Shown here in pieces: positions 26,524 through 34,682 of a stretch of 64,000 bases of DNA. Within the stretch, counting starts at the first letter, position 1. Each line of letters begins with the position of its first letter. The notes under the pieces were generated by a model. That model worked only from the letters and a program-made list of their open reading frames with translations, made no database searches and was not told the origin of the DNA. This stretch comes from an uncultured Sphingomonadaceae bacterium (lineage in GTDB: Bacteria > Pseudomonadota > Alphaproteobacteria > Sphingomonadales > Sphingomonadaceae): positions 1 to 64,000 of the forward strand of contig CANMVC010000004.1 in NCBI GenBank assembly GCA_947501325.1, given 5' to 3'. The position numbers were made by a program, and so were the translations under genes.

Positions 26524-27978
26524 ATGTCAATACGGACTGCCACAAAACGAGCGCTTTTTTTGGGAAGCGGTCTCGCTATCGCACTGTCGGCTGCTCCAGC
26601 ATTCGCCGAGGCCGGAATTGGCGACGATGCTGGCGCCGAGACATTGGCAGGCTCCGTAACCCCGGCTGCATCACCAGCGTGTGATATATCCGGCACTTGT
26701 CGTTTCCAAATTACGCCGGCACAGCTACTAGCAAAGGCGGAAGCCCTGGTTCTGGCCAAGGAATTTGACCGTGCTCGGCCGCTGGTAGAGATGTTAGGCC
26801 AAGTACCAAATTTGCAAATGCAACAGCAGTTTTTAGCTGGCTATATTGCCGTGGAAACCGGTGACCTGAAACAAGCGATCAAGACATTTCGTTCACTATT
26901 GCACGAAAACCCTGGACAAACTCGGGTCCGGCTGGAACTTGCTCGCACCTATTTACTAAGTGGCAAAGAAGTGAGCGCAGATTACCATTTTCGTTTAGCG
27001 CAGAATGACAATAATCTGCCAGACGAAATTTCGCGAACAATCCGCAATACCCGCAGCATATTGCGAGATCAGCGTGTTTGGCGATTCAGCTTCGATTTCG
27101 GTTTTGCGCCGGATACCAACATCAACGGTGCAACCAATGCTGAAACCATCGATGTCAATTTTGGCGCCATTTTCCCTATACTCGGTGACGCGCAAGGCGA
27201 ACTAGAGCTAGATGAAAGCGCGCGGCAAAGATCGGGCATAGGGCAGACCGCTGGTTTCTCTGGCGGCGTAAGGTTAAAGGCCAGTGATAAGCTCGCTTTC
27301 CTTTTCGATGCTGACAGCAAAATCATAAACTATCAAGGCAAAGATGCTGATGATTTTGTCGGTCAAATTGCCGTGGGTCCGGAACTGCGCATTGCACGCT
27401 ATGCCAGCGTTTCCCTGCAAGCGGTTGGGCAGCAGCGCTGGTTTGGCGGCAAGCTCGCTACGCGGGAATATGGCGCGCGAGTTGGTTTTCAGGCCGCTCT
27501 CAGCCAAGGGCAGCGGGTTGGTATCGAACTGGATGGACGGCGAACGGACTCGAAGCGTAGCGACAGCTTTAGCGGTTGGCAATTGGGTGCCAATGTAACT
27601 TATGAACATTTGATCGGCAAATCACTGATCGCCTCCGCCAGCATCTTTGGTCGCCGTGATCTCCTAACATCGGATGCCTTTTCCAGCACCAACTATGGCG
27701 TAAACTTGGGCATTGGTGGTGAGTTACCACTCGGCTTAAACGCCGGCATTTCGGGCAGCATAAGCCGCTCGACTTTTGACGAGGCGATCGCATTATATTC
27801 TACCGAAAAACGCAAAGACTGGCGGAGTTTCGGGCGCGCCTATATTGGCAGCCGCCAGATCAAGTTTCTCGGTTTCTCGCCGTCGATCGACTATAATTAT
27901 TCGCGCGTTGACAGCAATTATGACTTGTATCAGATGAACCGGCACCGGGTGAATTTCAAACTTGCGAAATTTTTCTGA
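26524..27978 (+). CDS. Slam-type outer-membrane translocator (TPR plus DUF560 beta-barrel)
   Basis: A 484-residue protein with signal peptide (ALSAAPAFA), N-terminal TPR-like helices (about 70-190; AGYIAVETGDLKQAIKTFRS, TRVRLELARTYLLSG), then a beta-barrel with alternating aromatic strands ending in FKLAKFF, a proper outer-membrane C-terminal Phe. This is the architecture of the surface lipoprotein assembly modulator family, which moves lipoproteins such as TbpB to the cell surface (type XI secretion). Its position directly after a TbpB-like lipoprotein gene supports the pair. It lies between purC and purS on the same strand. Confidence 0.8.
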   Translation: MSIRTATKRALFLGSGLAIALSAAPAFAEAGIGDDAGAETLAGSVTPAASPACDISGTCRFQITPAQLLAKAEALVLAKEFDRARPLVEMLGQVPNLQMQQQFLAGYIAVETGDLKQAIKTFRSLLHENPGQTRVRLELARTYLLSGKEVSADYHFRLAQNDNNLPDEISRTIRNTRSILRDQRVWRFSFDFGFAPDTNINGATNAETIDVNFGAIFPILGDAQGELELDESARQRSGIGQTAGFSGGVRLKASDKLAFLFDADSKIINYQGKDADDFVGQIAVGPELRIARYASVSLQAVGQQRWFGGKLATREYGARVGFQAALSQGQRVGIELDGRRTDSKRSDSFSGWQLGANVTYEHLIGKSLIASASIFGRRDLLTSDAFSSTNYGVNLGIGGELPLGLNAGISGSISRSTFDEAIALYSTEKRKDWRSFGRAYIGSRQIKFLGFSPSIDYNYSRVDSNYDLYQMNRHRVNFKLAKFF

Positions 27979-28095
27979 CGACAGCAAACCGGTCGCGATG
28001 ATTCACTGCATCGCCTGATAACCACCTCTTGCTCCCTGCGACGACCACGCTATAGGAAATAGCGCATCATGTCGGCCATCGGAAAAGCGAGATCC

Positions 28096-28350
28096 ATGAA
28101 GATAAGAATATTTGTGACCCTAAAAAATGGCGTCCTCGACCCACAGGGAAAAGCCATTCACCACGCCTTGGAAAGTCTGGACTTCAAGGGTGTGAATGAC
28201 GTACGCGCCGGCAAGCTGATTGAACTCGACGTGGATGATGGAACCAGCGACAGCGACATTGAAAAGATGTGCGAGAAATTGCTCGCCAACACCGTCATTG
28301 AGAATTTTGAAATTGAGAAACTGGCCGATCAGGCCACAGAAGAAGTCTGA
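28096..28350 (+). CDS. purS: phosphoribosylformylglycinamidine synthase subunit PurS
   Basis: An 84-residue protein from ATG 28096, the start that gives the canonical MKIRIFVTLKNGVLDPQGKA N-terminus; an upstream ATG at 28069 in frame is less likely. It is the small structural subunit of the three-part FGAM synthase, bridging PurL and PurQ. It is three bases from purQ, so both are coupled. purL is not in the window. Confidence 0.93.
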   Translation: MKIRIFVTLKNGVLDPQGKAIHHALESLDFKGVNDVRAGKLIELDVDDGTSDSDIEKMCEKLLANTVIENFEIEKLADQATEEV

Positions 28351-28353
28351 CCG

Positions 28354-29010
28354 ATGAAATCTGCTGTTCTCGTTTTCCCCGGCTCCAACTGTGATCGGGA
28401 TATGGCTGTCGCGCTTGAAACCGTGACCGGCAAGACACCACATATGGTCTGGCACGGCGATAGCACACTGCCCGATGGCCTTGATATCATCGCGATTCCA
28501 GGCGGTTTTTCCTATGGTGATTATCTGCGATCCGGCGCCATGGCTTCTCGCGCGAATATTATCGATGCGGTGGTTAAGGCAGCCAATAGCGGCGTCAATG
28601 TTTTGGGCGTGTGCAACGGCTTTCAGATATTGACGGAAATCGGGCTGTTGCCCGGCGCCTTGATGCGCAACGAAAATATCGACTTTATATGCAAGGACGT
28701 CGCTCTATCGGTCGGGCAGTCCCAATCCGTGTTCACATCCGGATATAAAAAGGACGAGACGATTACCATTCCGGTCGCCCATCATGACGGCAATTATTTT
28801 GCGGATGATGACGGTCTGAACCGCCTGGAAGATAATGATCAGATCGCTTTTCGCTATGCCAAAAATATCAATGGCTCGGCACGTAATATTGCGGGGATTT
28901 TAAATGCTCATGGCAACGTTCTTGGGATGATGCCGCATCCGGAACGCGCAATTGATAGCAAACATGGCGGAGCAGATGGCCTGCGCTTGTTTGAAAGTCT
29001 TCTGAGCTAA
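28354..29010 (+). CDS. purQ: phosphoribosylformylglycinamidine synthase subunit PurQ (glutaminase)
   Basis: A 218-residue class I glutamine amidotransferase providing ammonia to PurL. Motifs: [10 protein letters not shown] (8-17), [17 protein letters not shown] (48-64), the nucleophile in GVCNGFQIL (Cys87), and the His-Glu of MPHPERAID near the C-terminus. Full length. It ends at the edge of a decayed nuclease gene on the opposite strand. Confidence 0.95.
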   Translation: MKSAVLVFPGSNCDRDMAVALETVTGKTPHMVWHGDSTLPDGLDIIAIPGGFSYGDYLRSGAMASRANIIDAVVKAANSGVNVLGVCNGFQILTEIGLLPGALMRNENIDFICKDVALSVGQSQSVFTSGYKKDETITIPVAHHDGNYFADDDGLNRLEDNDQIAFRYAKNINGSARNIAGILNAHGNVLGMMPHPERAIDSKHGGADGLRLFESLLS

Positions 29011-29560
29011 TCATCTCGGCTTTGGATCGGTGGCCATTGGGTCGCCGCATGGAGCGTATCAATACAGGCATCCAAATCCCGGAAGGCATCGGATGCAGGA
29101 CCAGGGTCTCTCTTATTAAGGCGGAGCTGCGCCAAGCCGCGGCCGAGAAGGGCCTACCGCAGCGCCTGTTGCAACAAGCTGATCCGGAAGCGGAAAAATT
29201 CACGACGATCACCCCCGCCAACGAAGCTCTCGCTAAGGCTGACAATGCGAAACATCCAGTCAATAACCAATTCATTATAGCGAGGATGGGGCCCCCGGTG
29301 CAGCGGATGCCCGGTTTCAAAGGCAGTTTGTTCGTCAGAGGGTAGCAAGACCCCATTCCGGTCAAAATCATCAAAGTCAAAACTATCCGCCAAATCCGAT
29401 TGAGCGGTTTGATACTATCGGTGACCGAAGCTGCTTGCAGCGGTATCAAGTGATGGCGTTGATAGTTCGGATTATATCCCTCAGCATTTTTTCGGTTTAT
29501 CGCAGAAAAACGGGTAATAGCCATCATCCGCAGAAAAGATGGTTCAGGCCTAGCAGTCAA
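29007..29560 (-). pseudogene. decayed HNH/AHH-type nuclease gene
   Basis: On the minus strand one frame gives GYNPNYQRHHLIPLQ (near 29480-29435), the His-His motif of AHH-type nucleases. Near 29400-29395 the conserved text jumps frame: DFDDFDRNGVLLPSDEQ, then HPLHRGPHPRYNELV and FRFRISLLQQALR. An amber TAG at 29154-29156 stops it, yet the same frame continues as ALLGRGLAQLRLNKRDP to a TAG at 29007. The gene thus carries at least one frameshift and one nonsense change. Similar intact genes are familiar in sphingomonads. The start is near ATG 29527 or TTG 29560. I infer loss of function; sequencing error alone is unlikely to explain two lesions. Confidence 0.6.
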
Positions 29561-29664
29561 GCACCTAGCGGCGCTGCAAAGGACCGAATTGATCGATATC
29601 GGTTCTATCTATCTTTGTGGAAATTGCGCCACCGACGGGCACCGTTTAGACGGATCGCACAAAC

Positions 29665-29697
29665 AAAAAGGGCCAGTCCGAAGACCAGCCCTTTTCA
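29665..29697. terminator. hairpin terminator after the ompA-family gene
   Basis: AAAAGGGC and GCCCTTTT, with an inner GTC/GAC pair, form a stem around CGAA, with A-rich and T-rich flanks on both strands. It lies 22 bases past the stop of the minus-strand OmpA-family gene. Confidence 0.8.
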
Positions 29698-29718
29698 TTG
29701 TTTCGAGATTGAAAGTTA

Positions 29719-30825
29719 TTAGTTTCCTGAACCAGGACCGTACATAACTTCAACACGCCGGTTTTGCGGCTCACGAACGCCGTCTGCGGTTTCAACGCGA
29801 GGACGCGATTCACCGAAGGCTTCGCTGGAGATCGCTCCGCCGCCGATGCCGCGTGATTCGAGATAAGCCCGAACCGAAGCGTTACGACGTTGGGACAAGC
29901 CAACATTGTAGCTAGCCGAACCAGATTTATCAGCGTGACCCGCCAACATAACCTGAGCCGAACCACAATCACCATATGCTGTAACCGCATTGTCCAGAAC
30001 TGTAGCAGCTTCTGGTGTGATGTCTGACTGATCCCAGTCAAAGAACACGATATACGGTCCAGGTGCACACACAGCAGCCGGTGGAGGCGGCGGTGGTGGT
30101 GGTGGAGGCGGTGGTGGTGGTGGAGGCGGTGGAGGCGGTGGTGCATCCGGTTCGCCGCCAAAGTTGTAGATCAAGCTTCCGAGAACGGAATGGGTCCGCA
30201 AACGGGTGCTAACATCGTTACCAACTTGGTCAACAAGATCAATCTTGTCGGCGTTGAAGAAACGATATTTCAGACCAACGTCCCAGCTATCGCTCAATGG
30301 CGCGCGGATACCCGCGATGGCCTGCCAAGCGAAACCAGTGTCCGAATCGTCAAGATACGGACCAGCAAAAATATTGGTGATCTCGGTACGAGCTACACCA
30401 ACACCGCCGCCTACAAAGCCTTGAATGCCATCATCATCGCCAAAATCAAGCAAGCCGTTAAGCATAAAGCTCAAAGCATTAACTTCGCCGTTTATAGGTG
30501 TGGTGCCGGTAAAAATGCCGGAACCATCAGCAGCGGCCGGAATGCCCGGCGCACCGACTTGAAGCCGGTCAGCAGATGCTGCTTTGTAAGCAACTTCTGT
30601 TTCCAAACGGAAACCACCGAAATCGTAACCTACGATACCGTCAAAATCGTAACCTGTGTCATGGTCAACTTCTGACGCGTTATTATTTGTACCGATGTCA
30701 GATGTAATATCTTCAACCAGCATCGCGCCGCCTTCTACGCCCACATACCATTGGCCATCACGGGCCAGGGCAGGTGAAGCGAGCGCCGTGGAGGCAAGCG
30801 CCAATCCTATGGCAAGCTTCCGCAT
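29719..30825 (-). CDS. OmpA-family outer-membrane protein with polyproline linker
   Basis: A 368-residue protein: signal peptide (ALASTALASPALA), an N-terminal eight-strand OmpA-type barrel (about 25-225), a linker of about twenty consecutive prolines (about 229-250), and a C-terminal OmpA peptidoglycan-binding domain (about 258-360). The latter has VFFDWDQSDIT, AGHADKSGSASYNVGLSQRR and EPQNRRVEV, including the Asp/Arg residues that hold diaminopimelate. It anchors the outer membrane to the wall. The proline tract is coded by a run of near-identical GGTGGC/GGAGGC units. A promoter and an AAGGGG ribosome site precede it. Confidence 0.93.
   Translation of the reverse strand: MRKLAIGLALASTALASPALARDGQWYVGVEGGAMLVEDITSDIGTNNNASEVDHDTGYDFDGIVGYDFGGFRLETEVAYKAASADRLQVGAPGIPAAADGSGIFTGTTPINGEVNALSFMLNGLLDFGDDDGIQGFVGGGVGVARTEITNIFAGPYLDDSDTGFAWQAIAGIRAPLSDSWDVGLKYRFFNADKIDLVDQVGNDVSTRLRTHSVLGSLIYNFGGEPDAPPPPPPPPPPPPPPPPPPPPPAAVCAPGPYIVFFDWDQSDITPEAATVLDNAVTAYGDCGSAQVMLAGHADKSGSASYNVGLSQRRNASVRAYLESRGIGGGAISSEAFGESRPRVETADGVREPQNRRVEVMYGPGSGN
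30075..30145. repeat. triplet/hexanucleotide repeat coding for polyproline
   Basis: A run of GGTGGT, GGAGGC and GGTGGC units within the OmpA-family gene, read as CCN proline codons on the minus strand. Such a tract can change length by slippage in whole-codon steps without breaking the frame. Confidence 0.85.
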
Positions 30826-30865
30826 TTATATTCCCCTTCTCATTTAGGTTCTGAATTCACGGCGC

Positions 30866-30894
30866 TTTGTAACCTTTCCCCCAAGGCAGTGCAA
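30866..30894 (-). promoter_or_regulatory. sigma70-type promoter of the ompA-family gene
   Basis: On the minus strand TTGCAC (30894-30889) and TACAAA (30871-30866) are separated by 17 bases. The expected transcript start is about 30 bases before ATG 30825, which has AGAAGGGG upstream. Confidence 0.5.
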
Positions 30895-31008
30895 GCCGAC
30901 AAATCGTGTAACTGTTGCGAAAATGTCGCCATTTTCGTGATTTACCCGAAAAAATGCCTTCTAAGGTGCTGCAATCAGGGTAAATTGTGGGTCAGGATTA
31001 GAAACATC

Positions 31009-31461
31009 CTAGCTGTTTTGCGGAAGAATCGCGACTGTTCTTAGGGCGTTCAATATCGAATCAATCGCAGATCGCGCTTCCAAATCGACAATTGCTCCGC
31101 CGACCGGACCATCAACGGCATCGATAAACTGCCAGACATTGTTCCGGTAGATGGCTGATTGCAGCGTTTCGACAACGAAAATCTTCATTGTTTCCTGTGG
31201 TTTAATAAAGTGCCATCCGCCGGATGACCAACCGGCTATCTGATTGTCCTTACCGCTCCATTCCGCCATTGCAGTGGGCGCGACGAGACAGCATTGCCCT
31301 GCGAGCGGCAATAATGACTGCGGATCAGCGGCAACAGCTTGCACCACAGGATGAATCAAAAAATCAAGTAATAAGAGGGCTTCATTATGAAATAGCTCTT
31401 TATGCGCCTGACCCGCCGCCAGTAAGGGTAATGCAAAACGCGTGGTTTCAAATATTGTCAT
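31009..31461 (-). CDS. DUF2793 phage/GTA tail-associated protein
   Basis: A 150-residue protein of the DUF2793 family. The signature RFALPLLAAGQAHKELFHNE lies at about 7-26, followed by LLDFLIHPVVQA and a WHFIKPQE segment. The family occurs at the end of phage and gene-transfer-agent structural operons in alphaproteobacteria. ATG 31461 follows AAAGGAAA. It is the last gene of the operon here. The role is not established; a tail-tip or fibre-associated role is inference. Confidence 0.8.
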   Translation of the reverse strand: MTIFETTRFALPLLAAGQAHKELFHNEALLLLDFLIHPVVQAVAADPQSLLPLAGQCCLVAPTAMAEWSGKDNQIAGWSSGGWHFIKPQETMKIFVVETLQSAIYRNNVWQFIDAVDGPVGGAIVDLEARSAIDSILNALRTVAILPQNS

Positions 31462-31503
31462 CTGCTTTCCTTTGAATAGTTAAATGAGAACCGGATGGTA
31501 CGG

Positions 31504-33504
31504 CTATATTTTGACGGCGAATGACAGTGGGTCGGAGATATTGTGCCGACCGACCTGCCGCACCTCGAGTGACAGCTTGGCCACACCCGATTGCCGGAAA
31601 TCCTCAATCTGGTCAGCCGATATGCTGATCGACGACTGTTCTTGTTCCAGCGGCGCGTCGGCCCAGTCGCTATTGCGCTTTTCATGGCCCGACAGGGTGG
31701 TGACGATATCGGTCGAAAAGCCCGGCGACACCGCCGCGCCCTGCCCGATGGCGAGCGGGAATTGCACGTCGTCAAACGCGTTCATATCATCCTCCTGTTC
31801 CTGAAAATAGGTGAACCCATCGCGCGCGACCTGTGGCAGCGCCCAGATGAAAATCTCCGGCGTGCCGCGCGCCCGAGCGGCCGCCACCGCATCGACCATA
31901 TTGGGCCAGATAAAACTGTCGTCAGCGGTCAGCACAAAACCGGAAAAATAATGCTGCCGCGCCATCGGATAGCCGAGCCGCTGCGTCGCGAGATCAATGC
32001 CGCGCTCGGTCTCCGACTGGTTGCCCGCGATGACCCAGTCATAATCTTCCAGCTGCAATATATCGAAGGCCGGGCTGGCCCAGCCGACGGGCAGGTTCGC
32101 GCGCTTGGCCTCTGGCGCGGCGGCATCCAATATCGTCGGCAGATAGGCGAGCAGCAGCGTCTCGACCGGCGCGCCAAGCGCCTCGTCCTTGACCGCTGCG
32201 ACGAGATCGGCGGTGGACTGGGCCAGCATCGCGCCCGCCTGATCCAGCATCGCTTTCTGCGCGGCCGTTTTCGGCCCGCGTATGTCCGCAATGCTGACCA
32301 GCGCATCGCCAAAGGCCGCCCTCGCCGCCGCATCATAGAGGCAGATCCGCCCGTCTTCCGGCATCACCCACCACCACGGTTCGCCGACCTGAAATTTGAT
32401 CGCCGCCCCGGCATCGCGCGCAATCGCGGTGAACGCCCGCGCCACCGCCTGGAGATAGCGCATCGCGGGCGCGCGCGCGGGAGACAAGAGAGCCGATGGC
32501 GGCACCCAGCCGGTCAGCGCCGGATCGCCATTTTCCGCGCGCTGTTTCCAATTGTTCCAGCAATGGGCATTGAACAGCTCATAGGACAGCGAGAAAATGA
32601 CGGTAAAATCCATCGCCTCCGCGCGGGTGACAAAGTCGCGGTGCCAGACCGCGCAGGGCTGATTGATCGCGGCGAATTCCTCGCCCGGCTGCGGCGCGGA
32701 CAGGCTGACATACAGCCCCGCCCCATTGGTCTCCAGCCGGAAATAATGGCTCATCCCGACATAATGGTTGATCGCCCCGCGATAGCCGAGCGCGCGGATG
32801 GCGCGGAGCAGGCGTGCGGGCGTCTGGTTGAAACTGTCATCATAGCCGGTCGCCATCGACAGGCCATTTTCCGGCACCATGATATCGCCGATTTCCAGCA
32901 CCGCGCCGCCGCCATCGGCCGCAATCGCGCTCATCTCGACCCAGCCGGTTTTGGGCCTCGCATAGCGTGTGCCTGCACCGTCATAGTCCGGCGGGATGAT
33001 CGAGATGAACATCCGGTCAATGTCATTCGGATGCACCGGATCCGCTTCGCCCGGCAGCACAAAGCCGCCGTCCAGCGCGGAAAATTCCAGATCGATCAGC
33101 GCATCGGTCGGCGTGCCGCTGGCATAGTTCCACAGCCGCACATACCAGGCTTTGGGCTGGCCGCTGGCATCGCGTCCTTCGATCGTGAGCGTCGGGCCAT
33201 TGACCCGATTGAGCGGCATGATCCCCTGCGAGCGCCAGCGGAATTTCAGCCGCAGCCGCGCATAATCGCGGTTCGTTTCATAAGCGAGCAGCGGGTGATC
33301 GAGCGTATCTTCGCTGTCCCAGATCAAACCCGCCAAATCATCGCTGTTGTAGAAAACCGCATCGACCCGCAGCGCGTCCGGTGCGGTCGTCACCACCGAC
33401 GCCATCATCGGACGCGGAAAATTGACGGTCCAGAAGCGCGGATCAAAGCGCTGGATAAAGCTGGTCTGTTGCGCGCTGCGTTCTTTCGCTAGCCAGAAAC
33501 CCAT
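31504..33504 (-). CDS. large tail protein, tail-sheath/TIM-barrel type with a truncated DUF2460 (gp12-like) segment
   Basis: A 666-residue protein directly after the tape measure gene, ATG 33504 after GGGAGGGG. The N-terminal 200 residues look like a beta domain (KAWYVRLWNYASGTPTD). The middle (about 220-565) has a TIM-barrel-like pattern (GYRGAINHYVGMSHYF, FQVGEPWWWVMPEDG). This fits the non-contractile tail sheath-like proteins of some phages and sphingomonad prophages. Near residue 580 the text FDDVQFPLAIGQGA, then TTLSGHEKRNSDWADA, is the start of the DUF2460 domain of GTA gp12. It then switches to a short strand-rich end (SLEVRQVGRHNISDP) that resembles the last domain of tail-fibre proteins. 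An internal deletion fused to a fibre end would explain this. Confidence 0.65.
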   Translation of the reverse strand: MGFWLAKERSAQQTSFIQRFDPRFWTVNFPRPMMASVVTTAPDALRVDAVFYNSDDLAGLIWDSEDTLDHPLLAYETNRDYARLRLKFRWRSQGIMPLNRVNGPTLTIEGRDASGQPKAWYVRLWNYASGTPTDALIDLEFSALDGGFVLPGEADPVHPNDIDRMFISIIPPDYDGAGTRYARPKTGWVEMSAIAADGGGAVLEIGDIMVPENGLSMATGYDDSFNQTPARLLRAIRALGYRGAINHYVGMSHYFRLETNGAGLYVSLSAPQPGEEFAAINQPCAVWHRDFVTRAEAMDFTVIFSLSYELFNAHCWNNWKQRAENGDPALTGWVPPSALLSPARAPAMRYLQAVARAFTAIARDAGAAIKFQVGEPWWWVMPEDGRICLYDAAARAAFGDALVSIADIRGPKTAAQKAMLDQAGAMLAQSTADLVAAVKDEALGAPVETLLLAYLPTILDAAAPEAKRANLPVGWASPAFDILQLEDYDWVIAGNQSETERGIDLATQRLGYPMARQHYFSGFVLTADDSFIWPNMVDAVAAARARGTPEIFIWALPQVARDGFTYFQEQEDDMNAFDDVQFPLAIGQGAAVSPGFSTDIVTTLSGHEKRNSDWADAPLEQEQSSISISADQIEDFRQSGVAKLSLEVRQVGRHNISDPLSFAVKI

Positions 33505-33507
33505 GGC

Positions 33508-34089
33508 TCACCCCTCCCGATAGGCCAGCGCATTGCGCACCGCGCGCGCGACTTGCCGACTGGAGCGGCGCATCTGATCAGGCGCGCTGCCCTGGCCATG
33601 GTCGGATATGTTGATGGTCAGGCGGATATTGGGCGCTGCCCTCGCAGGGCCTTGCGGTTCGATCCGGCCCGCTGCTGTCGGTACAAATAGCTCCGGCCCC
33701 TGCTCCCCCACCATATAAGCGCGGCCACCGGTGACCGGTCCACCCGTCGCGCGCCCCGGCAGACCCAGAGCCGCGCCCAAGAGCGACGTTCCAAGGCCCA
33801 GCAAGCCGCCACCCGAACCGCCACCGCCGAGCAGGCTGCCAATACCGCTATTCACTGCGGCGCTGGCAATATCATCCATCACCGACAGAGCGACGCCTTT
33901 CAGGTCCTGAAAATCCAGCGACCCGCGCCGGATCGCGCGGCTGAGGCCGGTTTCGAGTGCAGAACCGGCGCGTTCCATTCCGCTGGCGAGCGGGCCATCC
34001 AGCTGGCCTTTCATATCCGCTACATCCTTTGCAAATCCGGCGGTATCCGCCCGCACGGCGATGACCAGACGTTCGATTTCTTCATCCAT
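33508..34089 (-). CDS. GTA-type tail tape measure protein (gp11-like)
   Basis: A 193-residue short tape measure protein. Features: MDEEIERLVIAVRADTAGFA at the start, a helical stretch to about 90, a Gly-rich region (LLGGGGSGGGLLG), and the family end GRAYMVGEQGPELFVP and APNIRLTINI. It is typical of the compact RcGTA gp11 class. The ATG overlaps the chaperone gene's end by eight bases, and its TGA lies four bases before the large tail gene. In known particles it sets tail length. Confidence 0.82.
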   Translation of the reverse strand: MDEEIERLVIAVRADTAGFAKDVADMKGQLDGPLASGMERAGSALETGLSRAIRRGSLDFQDLKGVALSVMDDIASAAVNSGIGSLLGGGGSGGGLLGLGTSLLGAALGLPGRATGGPVTGGRAYMVGEQGPELFVPTAAGRIEPQGPARAAPNIRLTINISDHGQGSAPDQMRRSSRQVARAVRNALAYREG

Positions 34090-34447
34090 GATGGAGGGTG
34101 TCTTTCAGTTGTTCGAGTTGGGTTTTGGTGAGGGGTTGGGTGCTTTGATGGACCGGACCAGCACCGGACAAAGCCTTCAGGATGGCGGCCAATTCGGCGG
34201 GTGTGGCGTTCCAATATTGGTCCGGGGTCCAGCCGATGGTTGCGGGTATCAGGCCAGCGAGATGGGCTGCAGAGGTGCGGAAGCCACTGTGCTCCTGCGC
34301 AGGCAGGAGCCCATCTCGTGCCGTTGCATCTGACGGCGCCAGAGAGGGAGTGCTCTTACCAGGAGACTGGCGCTCACCAATGCCGTTGCTGATCACCGAT
34401 GGATCAGGAGATGGATCCCTGCCTTCGCAGGGATACGGGATTGTCAT
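34082..34447 (-). CDS. phage tail assembly chaperone (rcc01693/DUF2376 type) with repeat-coded N-terminus
   Basis: The family core is residues about 62-121: LAGLIPATIGWTPDQYWNAT, PAELAAIL and a LTKTQLEQLKDTL end. Upstream, ATG 34447 overlaps the gp10 stop (TGATG), the normal arrangement. Between them a family A palindromic repeat (34289-34436) is read in frame as about 50 extra residues rich in Pro, Ser and Gly. No ATG or GTG lies between the repeat and the conserved core, so translation must begin inside or before the repeat. Function as a tail chaperone with gp10 is known from the family; whether this version still works is doubtful. Confidence 0.65.
   Translation of the reverse strand: MTIPYPCEGRDPSPDPSVISNGIGERQSPGKSTPSLAPSDATARDGLLPAQEHSGFRTSAAHLAGLIPATIGWTPDQYWNATPAELAAILKALSGAGPVHQSTQPLTKTQLEQLKDTLHHG
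34289..34436. repeat. palindromic repeat family A, copy 1 (inside a tail gene)
   Basis: The ends GTGCTCCTGCGCAGGCAGGA and ATCCCTGCCTTCGCAGGGAT are inverted repeats; the inner ends CCATCTC and GAGATGG also pair with the opposite arm. This copy lies wholly inside the open frame of the tail chaperone gene. Confidence 0.85.
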
Positions 34448-34682
34448 CACCGTCCCTGCAATATCTGTTTGAGCAGGATTTTGAGAACAGGCGTCACACC
34501 CGCCAGCCCGAGCGCCATCATCGCTTCGCCAAAATCCTCTCGCGTCAGACGATCAGATCGAACAGCGACCCCAGTTCCTCTTCCGCCGCGACCAAGGCCG
34601 CAAAACTGGGGCGCAAGATCAGCCGCTGGTCACCCAGCACCAGCTCCGCCTCACCGCGCAGCGCGTTTGCCCGCTCAGACAT
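34447..34682 (-). pseudogene. broken GTA gp10-type tail chaperone
   Basis: ATG 34682 overlaps the upstream tail gene's stop (ATGTCTGA), as in intact clusters. It opens MSERANALRGEAELVLGDQR, continues FAALVAAEEELGSLFDLI, and stops at TGA 34547-34545 after 45 residues. The conserved end of the same protein is in another frame just downstream: LTREDFGEAMMALGLAGVTP then LLKQILQGR, ending at TGA 34449-34447. The whole span is 236 bases, not a multiple of three, and the middle segment normally found between the two parts (about 25-30 residues by my recollection of the family) is absent. It is therefore a deletion plus frameshift. Confidence 0.7.

Noticed and set aside
31591-33492. 633-codon open frame antisense to the large tail gene
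   Set aside because: Arg/Gln/His-rich antisense shadow of a GC-biased gene; no start context or recognisable domain.
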